NCBI GenBank assembly: GCA_012932295.1
Contig: JAAONU010000004.1
Location: 30,482,304 to 30,546,303, forward strand
DNA from: Cyclina sinensis
Taxonomy: Eukaryota; Mollusca; Bivalvia; Venerida; Veneridae
Length of the DNA stretch: 64,000 bases
Reading direction: 5' to 3'
Made by a program: the position numbers and the translations under genes. A model generated the notes under the pieces. The model was not told the origin of the DNA. It worked only from the letters and a program-made list of their open reading frames with translations, and did not search any database. Of the stretch, positions 13,401 through 23,409 are shown piece after piece (the first letter of the stretch is position 1; each line of letters begins with the position of its first letter).

Positions 13401-16400
13401 ATGTTCTATTTTCAGGATGCCTTTCTGAGGAGCCACATGTGCTGTTCAAAGAACAATCAATTTACATGTACGATTACATTGCACAACATTCGCTACTGAT
13501 AGGTCGTCAATGGTTTTTCGAAAGTCTTGACAATAATTGGCAAGCAAACAGCACGAAACACGGTGTTCTGGTGATTGCTGGTATGGGATACGGAAAAAGT
13601 GCACTTGTCGCGAATGTCATATGCGCATCATCAAAGGAAGCCAGCAATCGAATACGAAGGCATCTTGTCGCCTATCATATATGCAGGTTTGATTCTGTTA
13701 TCACAAAGAAAAGGCATATTTTCATTCGGAGATTAGCTTCTTTCTTTTCAAATAATATTCCCGGATTTGCGGACGTCCTTACAAAACATTACACGCTTTG
13801 TGTCGAGTATTATAACTCAGAGGCCTGTCATGAAGATCCATATGGTTGTTTAACACATTGTCTAATTTTACCTTTGAAAAGCATACCGGAACCGGAAAAG
13901 ACATACAATGTTTTAATTGATGCGTTAGACGAATGTGAAGATACCAGAAATCAAAGAAATAGTGATAACGACATAGCCTTCCTTCTTAAGTCGAATTTAT
14001 ATTCATTTCCGGAATGGATAAAATTTATAATAACGTGTAGAAACGTAGCATACTGCACGCAGCTAACAGCACAGCTACAAACAATGAATATTGATTTGCA
14101 AGAAAAACAAAATCAAGAAGATATTAAGAAATATTTACGCTATCATGGACATAAAGACGGTAAAACAGAGGGTTTAAATTTTCTTCTGTTAACTTTCAAT
14201 TTTACTTCCAACGAATCCTTGAGAAGCGTGGACATATTCTATGAACAGCAGTTTAGAAGGTATTTTCGAAAATCCAATCTTGACTCTTCAGTGATCGTCT
14301 TAGAGGTTATCTGCTCGATGTTCGAAGCTACAACAGAACAAAGACTTCTAGATATTATCTTAAACACCGGAAAAGTCACTTCTGGACAGTATGAAGAAAT
14401 CATGATTCATCTTTCAAATTTTGTACGGCATATAGGTGGCAGGATGTATATTTGGCATGTTTCACTTAAGGAATGGCTTCTTACAACAGGATCAAGGTTT
14501 AAGATAAATATGTCTAGAGGACATTATCACATTGCAAAATACCTTTTACGCCTGTTTCAAACTCAGCATAGCGACGATGTACTAAATTTGGTAGCGCATG
14601 CATCACTTGCAAATAACTTCAGCAGTGAATGCCTCCGTGAATTTGATAGCTTAAATATCAGCGATGTGGTAAGGAAAAGTGAAAACAGAACGGAATACAT
14701 ACTCCATCGTTTTGTAAGTCAGTTCGACGATTACTTGGCAGTTGCTCATCTCTCAAAACAATTCCCAAGCTTGGAAACGTTAGATCAGAATAAAGTTACA
14801 CCTTTATACCTTTCGGCTTCCCATGGAAATCTCGAATCCCTAAAAAGCTTAGTTCGAGCTGGCGCAGATATTCACTTTCGGACGCACTCATTCATGCACA
14901 TTATAAACTTAGAAAATGCTGTTCAAATTTCATTGGAGACGCATCATTGGGATTATGGTATTCTTGATATTGCTTCGCAAAATGGACACTTGATGGTAGT
15001 GAAATATATCGTTAAATATTTGAATTATGATTTAACTAAAAGAAATGGGATGCATTTGTTACCTATTCATTTATCTTGCAAGCTCGGCCATACAGATATA
15101 GTGAAATACCTCTACCGGAAGCATGGATGGATGGTTGACTCTCTCTGCCTGTATTTTGCATCAGAACAAGGACACACTGAATTAGTGTCATTCTTATTAC
15201 GGATTCATGTAAAAGATGAGTGCAAGCCATGTGAACCTAAGCTACAGTATATCCCTGTCGGTAAACTAAGGATTCAAGGACAGGCAATTCACTCAGAATA
15301 TGTAGACGACTATAGTAGAATTTACGTTATTTACGACGATTGGAATCAGATAACTTGTGAGACAGCACTGCATTCTGCTGTTCGTTTGAATCAAGTACAA
15401 GTCGTTAAGCTGCTAATAAAGAGCAAACCATCTGCATTTCACTGTCATGATCGTGCTGGGAGAACGCCGCTGTTATCTGCATTGCAATACGATAGAACTG
15501 AAATCATCAAAGAATTTATTGAGTCGAAGTTGGTTACAACAAATATGAGGTGTGGTAAAACTAAACCTTTTGCAGACTTTAATCAGTTGAATAAGGTAGA
15601 AAATGATACACTGAATACATACTTTTGTTGTGAAGGATGCACAGTTTTGCACATTGCTGCATATTTTGATCGTGTTTGGTTTGTACAATTATTACCCAAT
15701 TTCACTATATCTCAGATATGTAGTCTAAGAGACGAAAATGGATATGCCCCAATTCATACAGCGGTTTGTATGGGAAGTAACAAGATACTGAAGTACATAT
15801 TTGAGATAACAGACAACAAAATTACTGATTGTAAATGTGGAAACGGCTTAACGCCTATTGAGGTCGCTGCATCATGTGCATCCTACGAGAGCTTTAGAAT
15901 GATACAGAGCAAATATCGACCACAGAGCCTAACAAAGAAACTTACACAATCTATTGTCTTCAAAGCTTTAAACAGGTCAAGTACAGATGTAATAGTCTCT
16001 CACGCTAAAGCTGCCCAGATCAGTCTATGTAACATTTTGGATCTAGTTTTAGACAGTGATATGAATATTAATTTACAAAATCAGTTTAAGCAAAATATTT
16101 TTCATATTTCCTTGGTAAACGGACATTTCGGAGTTGTCAGTCATGCTTTTGCAAAGAATCCTGATATCTCACGACAGCTTATGAGGGAACGGGACGGTGA
16201 TGCTGAAACCCCACTTCATCTGGCTATCTCAGCACTTAAAGATACTGAAAATGTGTTTTTCATTTCACACCGAAACTCCTCTAAACCTCCTTTTGACTTT
16301 TTGCCCTCAAGCGAATATGCTATTTTGATTGCCTTAGAATTTGTAGAGAGGTACAGTTTATTTTCTGATGCAGACATAAAAAATATGATATTAACTCTTG

Positions 16401-16588
16401 TAAGAAAGAATTATGGTTCAATCGTGTTGAACTATTTACCGAGGTATCCAAGATACTTTGGTGACAATGAATTCATTAATCAAATACTAGTTCAGGATTC
16501 CAACTTTTTTCTATCATCTGTCATTCTTTCTCACTGGTTGGATTATAGAATGAATTCAGGCGTGCCCAAAATGCCTGATGTGTGTTAA
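4254..16588 (+). CDS. HEPN - membrane helix - STAND NTPase - ankyrin repeat protein (three exons)
   Basis: Exons 4254-4456, 9419-10089 and 13416-16588 join at AAAAG|GTATGT, TTTTCAG|, GAAG|GTAAAC and TTTTCAG| with phases 2 and 1 that agree exactly, giving 1,349 codons including the stop. Domain order: N-terminal region (1-68); DZIP3-like HEPN with R154NVMFH159, an R-x4-H motif; charged coiled coil about 211-250; hydrophobic helix about 251-268; STAND P-loop NTPase with Walker A AGMGYGKS (346-353) and Walker B VLIDALDE (457-464), as in TANC/ANKRD50 proteins; winged-helix region ending IWHVSLKEWL; ankyrin repeats from about 750. HEPN domains are often RNases, and STAND proteins are ligand-gated switches, so a cytoplasmic sensor anchored to a membrane is the likely role (inference). 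Introns hold many mobile elements. The downstream coding tail is frame-broken, so this may be a recent pseudogene or a C-terminally truncated gene. Confidence 0.75.
5303..5665. repeat. Hairpin-bearing repeat, copy 1 (intron 1)
   Basis: Begins with an imperfect inverted repeat, CTGGCTGCCGACCGGAATAT... paired with ...GATATTCC-like sequence ending GACAGCCAG (about 5321-5443). A ~220-bp tail follows (TTGATTCTCTTTCTTGCATA ... CTTACACGGGGGG). The same unit recurs at 6062-6415, so this is a tandem or independently inserted duplicate. No coding potential. Confidence 0.7.
6062..6415. repeat. Hairpin-bearing repeat, copy 2 (intron 1)
   Basis: A second copy of the 5303-5665 unit in the same orientation, with the same inverted repeat at its start and the same tail through CGGCACTTTTTTCTTAAAGT and TTGTCTTACACGGGG. 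It has diverged by point changes and small indels. In this copy the terminal G run has grown into the 19-base run at 6416-6434. Confidence 0.7.
6416..6434. repeat. Poly-G run of 19
   Basis: An uninterrupted run of 19 G, directly after GGGTC. It could form an intrastrand quadruplex in the pre-mRNA of the + strand gene. Run length may be affected by sequencing error. Confidence 0.85.
6683..6828. mobile_element. 146-bp foldback MITE-like element
   Basis: The first ~48 bases (GAAAAATAGAATAATAGGTT ... TTTATCTGGC) are matched in reverse complement by the last ~48 (GCCAGATAAACTTTCTC ... CTCTATTTC), and the centre contains a second small hairpin (GGAATTTATA / TATAAATTCC). It is flanked by direct repeats of CGGTGTAAACAGTAGAAAAT (about 6457 and 6834), so it appears to sit inside a duplicated segment. 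Confidence 0.75.
6879..7765. mobile_element. Long foldback DNA element (TACGGAAT family), 6-bp target duplication
   Basis: The left end TACGGAATACCGTTAGGGCC continues as CATCGTGGTTAGACG; the right end is its reverse complement. The exact 6-bp direct repeat AATAAC flanks it (6873-6878 and 7766-7771). The arms are built from a ~22-bp unit with the core GCGATAATGCGAT and mirrored across the element. A nested inverted pair (TTCCGGTACACATGCG at about 7154 and its complement near 7340) encloses a central spacer. There is no transposase, so it is non-autonomous. It lies in intron 1 of the HEPN-STAND gene. Open frames across it are shadows of the subrepeat. Confidence 0.85.
7780..8060. mobile_element. 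Decayed relative of the TACGGAAT foldback family
   Basis: Ends with CACGATGGCCCAACGGAACG (about 8031-8050), a diverged version of the right terminus CACGATGGCCCTAACGGTAT of the adjacent element. Inside are repeated ATCGTGTTATCG-like words (about 7810-7850). A matching left-end fragment, GTTCCGTTGGAGCCATCGTA, occurs at about 5172-5191. Boundaries cannot be fixed. Confidence 0.45.
8280..9270 (+). repeat. Old, diverged tandem-repeat element in intron 1
   Basis: Several degenerate units share phrases such as GACCCTCAAACTTTACAGAG, AGATCAATAACTCAG and (A/C)CTGGGACAAAGGTCAAG. The style, with spacing of roughly 150-200 bp, matches the internal repeats of Pearl-like elements elsewhere in the window. 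No terminal hairpin or ACGG tract survives. Confidence 0.45.
9419..10089 (+). CDS. Exon 2: DZIP3-like HEPN domain, coiled coil and membrane helix
   Basis: The acceptor TTTTATTTTCAG precedes 9419; the exon opens WCQTCLLWKQELLPYL and continues with a tryptophan-rich segment (KSWKWPEGPEHIAEVFLPSNW). The HEPN-type R-x4-H motif RNVMFH lies at about 9675-9692. A lysine/glutamate-rich heptad region follows (about 9846-9965), then a membrane helix IMVLAFLGIIFAVLLHYNF (about 9969-10025). The donor AAG|GTAAAC at 10089/10090 leaves one base, G. If unspliced, the frame would end six bases later in the intron (TAA at 10098), which supports use of this donor. Confidence 0.75.
10780..12566 (+). mobile_element. 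Pearl/HINE-like element with about ten 146-bp repeats (intron 2)
   Basis: The head GAGCTATCACTAAATGTGAT continues TAATACCCCCAAA. The phrase AGGGCAATAACTCTGAAAAT then recurs near 11024, 11172, 11318, 11464, 11609, 11753, 11900, 12046, 12218 and 12364, a period of 144-148 bp with one small internal duplication. The tail has CCGACCGACCGAC (about 12502) and a hairpin, TATACCCCCAAAC-loop-GTTTTGGGGGTATA (about 12537-12566). The TACCCCCAAA motif is present at both ends. It occupies about half of intron 2 in the gene's sense orientation. Confidence 0.8.
12738..13125. mobile_element. GCGCGC foldback element (intron 2)
   Basis: The left arm (TTATTTCGTTCTGTCGC) and right arm (GCGACAGAACGAAACAACG) are inverted relative to each other. 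In between, GGCGCGCGCGACAGAACGAA recurs at ~50-55 bp spacing, in the same sense on the left half and inverted on the right. This concentrates CpG and GCGCGC in otherwise AT-rich DNA just upstream of the last exon of the HEPN-STAND gene. No TACGGAAT terminus was found, so it is kept separate from that family. Confidence 0.65.
13416..16588 (+). CDS. Exon 3: STAND NTPase and ankyrin repeats
   Basis: The acceptor TTCTATTTTCAG ends at 13415; GA plus the G from exon 2 gives glycine, and the frame runs open to TAA at 16588. It opens with SLLIGRQWFFESLDN, the conserved segment just before the P-loop in TANC-like proteins. Walker A codes at 13577-13600, Walker B (NVLIDALDECED) at about 13907-13945. 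Ankyrin-type helices such as TPLYLSASHGNLESLKSLV, PIHLSCKLGHTDIVKYLY and TALHSAVRLNQVQVVKLLI are visible. The frame ends PKMPDVC, inside what looks like one more repeat; the next frame carries on with ankyrin-like sequence from 16578. There is no reason to place a start codon within this exon: the first ATG would remove part of the conserved pre-P-loop region. Confidence 0.8.
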
Positions 16589-18234
16589 CAATTGTGAAGC
16601 TGTGTTAAGAAAATGTCATTTACATATAATAGCTTTGAAGCATCGGGAAATGGCTGCTGTGTTCTCAAAAACAGATGATGTAGTTATGGTAGATTTTAAA
16701 TTAAATAGACAGTTTCCAGATATGTTAAGCAGTTGCTATGACAAAGATGGTTACAATGTTTTGGAAAGAGCTGTTCAAGGGAGAAGTCCGTTACTGGTGA
16801 CGTATTTATTAGATATTGGTGTAAAAAGTAAAAAACAAGTAAATGAATTAATTCAGGTTAGCCATTAGCCCTTTTCCGTCAGTTGAAAGCATGGAATCAT
16901 TAATTTTTGTTCAGAACATGTCAAATGAATACCGTGTACTTAAAGTGATAAAGAAATCAGAATTCAGAGAAAACCTGTAAAAACATATTGCTACGAAAAG
17001 CTATTCGGATAATTTTGTCAGCATGATTCCGCTTGAAGAATTCAAAAACGCAATGGGATACAAACATGAGGCCTATAAATCTTTAGATATAGTAATTTCT
17101 ACGCTTATAGTTAAGTATCACCAGCATCTTAACACTTCTTCTGTTTGTATGAAAGGCAAACGACAGTTTTCCTTGGTTCATACTGCAGCAATGCACAGCA
17201 TGTCTTTGACGCTTTTAAATATTTCAAAGTTTTTTGGCAAAGACGTTTTAAATTGTTCAAATTTTCATTCTGTAACACCTCTTTATATGGCAAAAGCTCT
17301 AAGACAGCAAAGTGGTTGTAGATATACTAGAAGGAATGAACTTTCAGCAAACATACAACGAAAATATTAACAAGCATCTGCAAGTGGAGATTCTTTTGAT
17401 ATTTCTCACAAAGATGTATGGAAAAGACTTTATCAAATGCGTATTTAGTTACGGTAACGCATTTCCCAAAAATATGTATAAGATTATTAAAGGGTACACT
17501 TGCATTGCAAAAGTTTCAAAAGCTCTGAAGAATCGACCCCTACTCTAAAGAATTATACACCTTTACACTTATTTGCAGCTAAAACATGTCTGCACTGCTC
17601 TCTGTTCTGATCATTCTTTACAAAATAGAAAAATGGACAGCAGTTTCAGATTTAAAGAAAATGTTTTTAATAGGTTTGCTACAAGAATGGACTTTTTCTT
17701 ACTTAAAATATTACAAGACCTTAGAATGCTTTAGACAAACATTTTGGTCTTAGCAGTCCAACTGCACGAAAAGTAATTGAAGAATACAGTCTTATAATAA
17801 CCGAAGTAAAGTCTTACCGAAGTAGTTTGGCCGATTGTCCAACTTTTTACAGTGATATTTACAGAGATGGTGCAGTGTGGGGTTTCTTAAGAAATGAATT
17901 TCGAAATTCTTTCTATGTTTTAAGAACAGTAATCGCCGTTGAAATCTGTCGCATTGTGAGGAACACACTTTTATTTTCTAAAAATGTAACAGAAATAAGG
18001 AATGCCTTATTAGTGTTTAGGAATATTCCAGCATATGATTACGTATCAGACATAAAGAACTACCCCTTTTTTGAAAACACGTACAATGTACTGTTAAAGT
18101 TAACTCGAGATCAAACCAGTCTGTTTATTGTATCTGAAGTTTTGAAATCACTCCAGTATCGGGATTGGTCCCGTCAGGCAGATCGCATTAGGAACGAACA
18201 TTTCGATGTGAAACGAAACAGAGGGATAAAATAA
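16578..18234 (+). pseudogene. Frame-broken C-terminal tail of the HEPN-STAND-ankyrin gene
   Basis: Coding-like sequence continues after the exon 3 stop in successive frames: 16578-16868 (ankyrin-like DKDGYNVLERAVQGRSPLLV), then a shift near 16862 with an in-frame TAA at 16978, 17023 to about 17312, another shift to 17548, a short TPLHLFAAKTCLH piece near 17558-17597, further breaks, and a last clean stretch 17827-18234 ending KRNRGIK. Each break is a small indel or stop and the pieces stay collinear, as expected for a formerly continuous ~550-codon tail. AATAAA follows the last stop at 18252. Either the gene is decaying from its 3' end, or the assembly has several local indel errors. Confidence 0.65.
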
Positions 18235-18251
18235 CGAAAACAAACTAATGT

Positions 18252-18257
18252 AATAAA
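18252..18257 (+). promoter_or_regulatory. Candidate polyadenylation signal
   Basis: AATAAA lies 18 bp after the last stop codon of the decayed tail, where the ancestral full-length mRNA would be expected to end. Such hexamers are common in AT-rich DNA, so its value lies only in its position. Confidence 0.4.
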
Positions 18258-18259
18258 TA

Positions 18260-20143
18260 GAGACTTACAGATCGTTATTAATGGAGATGTGACAATGTCT
18301 TCGATTTGAAAGAAAATTCTGTGGAAACAGTAAGAATTTTCTGAACTGTTTAAGAATTTATTTCCAAACTTGTCAGTCAACGAAATCAGACTTTCACTTT
18401 TTAGTTTTGCAGACTTTGTCTCAATCCATAAAGAATTGAATGAATAAATGTAGCGATATGAAACAAATACAAAATTGTTTAATACTTTACTGTTTCTTAG
18501 ATTATACATAGGTTTTTACTTTTGATTGTTTTATCAAGAATATTGTACGACTTCTTTTATTCCGTAGTTTATCTTACCCGTTTATTCTGTAACGCGCGGC
18601 GTATTTTGGATACTGCATATTTAAAGATTGCAACATAAATCGGGCGGTTTCATCCTCATTTTTTCTACTAAGAGTGCAGGGGACCAACCAATGAGGAATT
18701 TCTAAGGTCCGAGTGGCCGTGAACACAATTCTAATTATTTCGAATTATTCTACACAAGCAACAAACCTGCCACTCTGCATTATTCAAGGATATATAATAT
18801 ACATTTAAGAAAATAACAGTTTCCATTCATTGCTCCTGATAATAAAACCTGATAGCAATTTATATTTCAACCCACCCACCCAAAATCACAGTGGGAAAAA
18901 TGAATATGGCCAATCTTCATGAAGATCCGTAACATTCAAAATTCCTCCAATTTCTTTAATGTTAATATTTATCTGAAGTACAATTATTGAACACTTGAAA
19001 AATGCTCAATAAAGTGTTTGTCGTAAGTTTAGATTTTTCGCAAAATAGAATCAAAGTCCCTCGCCGGTTTTGCAGCAGCAGTCAATGTTTACATGTCAGT
19101 TTTCATACCTCCTTTTAGAGAGTCACAAATACACACAAAGCTACCAAATGTTTAGTTCCGTGCACAAATCCAGAAATATTGCTCATTTACTACACACAAA
19201 TGACAAAGAATTACAACGACTAAACATTCTCAATAATTTTCAATGCCTTTAAGGAACCATATTTGTTTTATTAAGAAATTTCACCGCGGCCAAAGTTCTA
19301 ATATGTCCTCTGCCACCTAAGCACGTCAAATTTATTTTTATATAAAAAATGTCTACTTATTTAAATTGAATGCATTTATGATTGAAATGACTTGTAACTG
19401 ATATTACAAATGTGCCTGTAAAAAGAAAAAAGAAACAATGCTTTTCAAAGAAGGATAGTAGACAAATTGCTTACCTGCAAAATTAGTCTTTGTTACATTG
19501 ATAAGAGTGTCAATATTTTTGTTGCACATTTTATACATTGGTTGTTTATAGCATTCTGTTATTTTGTGAATATCAATTTTTACTTTCAAGTGTGTTTACA
19601 ATATAAAGTCTTTGAGAAAAACATAGAACATACTATTTATGTTTCAAACGTTTGTTATTCTGCGTAAACGTACTGTATGTTTGTAATTGTCTCTAAATAA
19701 AAATGTGATTGAATATAACTTTGCAACACATGCAAAGATACTTTGTTGTTACATTGCAGTCATAACAATATTTAAAAGGTTTTTTTCCACATTTTATTTA
19801 CTATAAGTATTATTTATTTCGCAGACAACATTATAAGAATGATTTGTGTGTCTTTGTTCTAAGAAAAAAAAACAAATTAAAATTCTGCAAATACAACGAC
19901 CTTAAAACCCAAAATAAGGTTACATAAAATATCTCGAAAACTCTTGTTGATAAGATCTCGTAATGTCTCGTTTGCATTATATCTCAAATGTTTCCATAAC
20001 TGTTTAAACGAGATAAATCAAATTGCATCATGCAATATTGCAGGTATATTTCTACACAATAATACCTTATTTTTATGAAAATCTGACGAGAAATAAAAAG
20101 GTTACAGGCAAAAAAAAAAGCCCCTGTTGTAAGGACGGGTGCC
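18260..20143. other. No gene recognised
   Basis: AT-rich intergenic sequence with short unconvincing frames on both strands and no recognisable repeat family. Confidence 0.55.
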
Positions 20144-20288
20144 GGACGTTTCGGTAAATGACCAGTTCGGTAAATAATTTACACCCTTGTTACCATATAA
20201 TTACTATATAATTGCCTTTTTACCAAAACGTCTAAAGGGTTTACTATATAAATCCAATTTACCGAACTGGTCATTTACCGAAACGTCC
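20144..20288. mobile_element. 145-bp MITE with perfect 32-bp terminal inverted repeats
   Basis: GGACGTTTCGGTAAATGACC and the 12 bases after it (20144-20175) are repeated without mismatch as the reverse complement at 20257-20288. The interior is AT-rich with another TTTACC / GGTAAA mirror. No clear target duplication was seen. Perfect arms suggest a young or gene-converted copy. Confidence 0.85.
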
Positions 20289-21331
20289 TTAAATCTTAAG
20301 GACTGTTTGAAATTTGTTACTATATTTGCATCCTGCTTTATTTAAAATCATTATTTCCACAACGCAATATAAATTTTCACGGTAAAGCTTTATCTTTTCA
20401 CACAGACATGATCATTTTATAATGTGATAGTGGATTCCAATATGGCTTTAACACGTTAGCATCTATGAAAATGTGGACTTGCCGTGTTTTAACTGTGTAT
20501 TATTCTATTGGCTCATATCCTGCTATTTCATGTCTTTGAGAAAGTCACGGAATTGTTATTCCATAATATTTTACTATATCAATGATTTCTGACTGATTAA
20601 TCAAATAATTCTTTGCATTATATCTTCTGTTTTTCATGAAGCTATTTCAAGGTAGAAATATTATACGAGTCAAAGATACATGTACTCAATGATAGTATTT
20701 AAAACATCCTTCGAGACTCTTACTATTCTTAAAGAGTAGTAGAAACGATAAAAAAATGCATTTCAATTAAAAACTGTCTGATTATAAGTAATTGTATAGA
20801 TAACTTTTATTTCTAAAACTATGTGTCGAACATATTTGTGTAACGCAAAGGTTAATGTTTATCTATACAACAAGAACATTTAATTATCTGTCATGTTTCG
20901 GACTTATAACCTGATAGACAGCGATTGTTTATTACCACGGTGTGAATTATTCGCTATTCTGTCTTCATTAAACCCAGATAAAAGTTAAGGGAGTTTGTCA
21001 AAACTGAATGACTTCTAAGCTGATTTTATCAAATAACTAAGGTAAATATGAAACTATGTAAATCTACCTTACCTTGATGCTATTCCCAAGTTTTAATCCT
21101 TCATCTTTTCTGAGTATAATCGGTTATTCACCTGGAGAAAATAATGTTTCATCACATGACATACTTTGTTTCGTATGTTTTATAAACATATGTTTTTTTA
21201 TATATCATAGACGACGTCGTTGTCGTGTAATAAATTCATGCTCTATTTGTGTAATAATTGACGACAACGTCATTAACGATACGTTTATAACGTTCGCGCG
21301 AAACAGTTTCTGTGCGTTTCTGTCACAATTC
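20289..21331. other. No gene recognised
   Basis: AT-rich intergenic DNA. The open frame beginning near 21074 runs into the adjacent foldback element and is not supported as a gene. Confidence 0.55.
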
Positions 21332-23020
21332 TACGGAATCCTGTTGACGCCAATTAAAATGTCGCCGTCGCGCTTAGAGGTAGACGCTCGACTCCGCGAC
21401 GCGACATTGCGAAAAATGCGATACGACGCTCGACAATGCGAAGCGACGCGCGACAATGTCAAACGTAATATCGCGATTTCATTTCGTATTGTCGCGCTAT
21501 AAAAGCGCGAAATATCGCATTGTCGCTTTGCATTGTCGTGCGTCGTATCGCATTGTCGAGGTGTCGCGTCGCGTTGTCGTCCGTCGCGTTCTGCATTTGT
21601 TAGGCCTCGACGCACGACAATACGATACGACGCTCGACAATGCAAAGCGACGCGCGACAACGCGACTCGACATTTTCACAATACAAAGGCACGTGAAATT
21701 TTGTTATTGCACCGTCAGACGGCATATTACGGAATCCTGTTGAGGCCAATTAAAATGTCGCCCTCGCACTTAGAGGTAGACGCTCGACAACGCGACGCGA
21801 CATTGCTAAAATGCGATACGACGCGCGACAATGCGAAGCGACGCGTAACAATGTCAAAAAAAATATCGCGATTTCATTTCGTATTGTCGCGCTATATAAA
21901 CGCGAAATATCACATTGTCGCTTCGCATTGTTGTGCGTCGTATCGCATTGTCGAGGTGTCGCGTCGCGATGTCGCGTCGCGTTGTCGTCCGTCGCGTTCT
22001 GCACTTGTGTAAGCGTCGACGCACGACAATACGATACGACGCTCGACAATGCGAAGCGACGCACGACAACGCGAAGCGACATTTTCACAATGTCGTATCG
22101 CATTGTCGCGCGTCGTGTGTGGTCCTCTACCGCGACACACGACAATGCCAAACGACACGAGACAACGCGACGCTCGAAAATACGAAGCGACACTAGACAA
22201 TGCGACGCGACATTTATTGGAATATCGTATTGCGCTGTCGTTCGTCTACCGGAAATGGGCAAATTGTATATTCCGGCCATCGAATTAATTAAGAACAAAT
22301 TCCACAATGAAATGCGACATGCGTCTACCGGAAATGGGCAAATTGTATATACCGGCCATCGAATTTATTAAGAATAAATTCCACAATGAAAACGCGGCAA
22401 TCACGGCCATGCTCTAAAAATGCGATATGGCTATGGAGAGGGCCGGATAATACACAGGCACGTGAAATTTTGTCATTGCACCGTCAGACGGCATATAGAT
22501 CTTGCAACATTTTAAACTGTCACCGGTAGACGCACGACAACGTGATACGATATTCCAATAAATGTCGCGTCGAATTGTCTAGTGTCGTTTCGCGTTTTTG
22601 AGCGTCGTGTCGCGTTGTCTTGTGTCGTTTGGCATTTTCGTGTGTCGCGGTAGAGGATCAAACACGACGCACGACAATGCGACACGACATTGTGAAAATG
22701 TCGCGCCGCGTTGTCTCTCGTCGCTTCGCATGGTCGAGCTTCGCAAATGCAGAACACGACGGACGACAACGCGACGCGACATTGCGACAACGCGACAACA
22801 TGACAATACGATACGATACACGACAATGTAAAGCGACAATGCGATATTTCGCACCTTTATAGCGCGACAATACGAAACGAAAACGCGATATTTCGTTTGA
22901 CATTGTCTTGCGTCGCTTCACATTGTCGAGCGTTGTATCGCATTTTCGCAATGTCGCGTCGCGTGGTCGAACCTGTTAGCGCGACGGCGACATTTTAATT
23001 GGCCCCAACAGGATTCCGTA
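21332..23020. mobile_element. 1.7-kb foldback DNA element (TACGGAAT family)
   Basis: The left end TACGGAATCCTGTTGACGCC then AATTAAAATGTCGCC is mirrored at the right end (GGCGACATTTTAATTGGCCC ... GGATTCCGTA). Flanks CAATTC (21326-21331) and CCATTC (23021-23026) match at five of six bases. The arms carry a 20-bp unit, CGACAATGCGAAGCGACGCA, in many variants. A second left terminus lies inside at about 21729, and the phrase CACGTGAAATTTTGTTATTG (about 21691) recurs near 22462, so the element is composite or partly duplicated. No transposase. Overlapping frames on both strands are shadows of the repeat. Confidence 0.8.
22243..22402 (+). repeat. 80-bp direct duplication inside the foldback element
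   Basis: GTCTACCGGAAATGGGCAAA begins at 22243 and again at 22323, each followed by a nearly identical segment ending in TTCCACAATGAAA. It forms the non-palindromic centre between the two CpG-rich arms. Confidence 0.8.
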
Positions 23021-23117
23021 CCATTCACTTTACTTATCCCGTATTACATGACCACGCATTTAATATCGTTCAGTTACATAACGCAGCAAACTCAACTTGG
23101 TCCATTTATCACTTGCT

Positions 23118-23409
23118 TTTTTTTAGGTTTTATTGAGGTTTAACGCCAGTTTTAACAGCAAAGGTCATATCCCGGTGGTCAGTCCACCTAACCAGTGTTC
23201 CTGGGTATCCAACCAGTGTATTTACCAATTATTCCGCAAGTGACTGACTACTCCCTCACTTGCTTCAGAGGTGAGGGACAAATGACCTAAAGACGCATTG
23301 TCTGAGATCAATTATCATTGAGAAATTTTGCCGGCCCTGATGGGGATCGAACTTGGATCGTCAAGATTGACAATCCGATGTTCTACCGATTAAGCTAGCC
23401 GGGCCGGCC
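23118..23409 (-). mobile_element. tRNA-derived SINE with 8-bp target duplication
   Basis: Read on the minus strand, the tRNA-like head has an A box TAGCTTAATCGGTAGA (23382-23397) and a B box GTTCGATCCCC (23342-23352). The body contains complements of GGTTTAACGCCAG and CCTAACCAGTGTTCCTGG, phrases of a widespread molluscan SINE body (Meta-SINE-like, from memory). It ends in an A tail (T run 23117-23125 on the + strand). CACTTGCT flanks it at 23110-23117 and 23410-23417, so both ends are defined. Confidence 0.85.

Noticed and set aside
21331..22951. Many 60-186-codon arginine/serine-rich frames
   Set aside because: Same cause: CpG-rich 20-bp subrepeats inside a foldback element. Both strands and several frames are open at once.
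23330..23409. A tRNA gene on the minus strand
   Set aside because: A and B boxes are present but the anticodon stem does not pair properly, and the sequence is fused to a SINE body with an A tail and target duplication.
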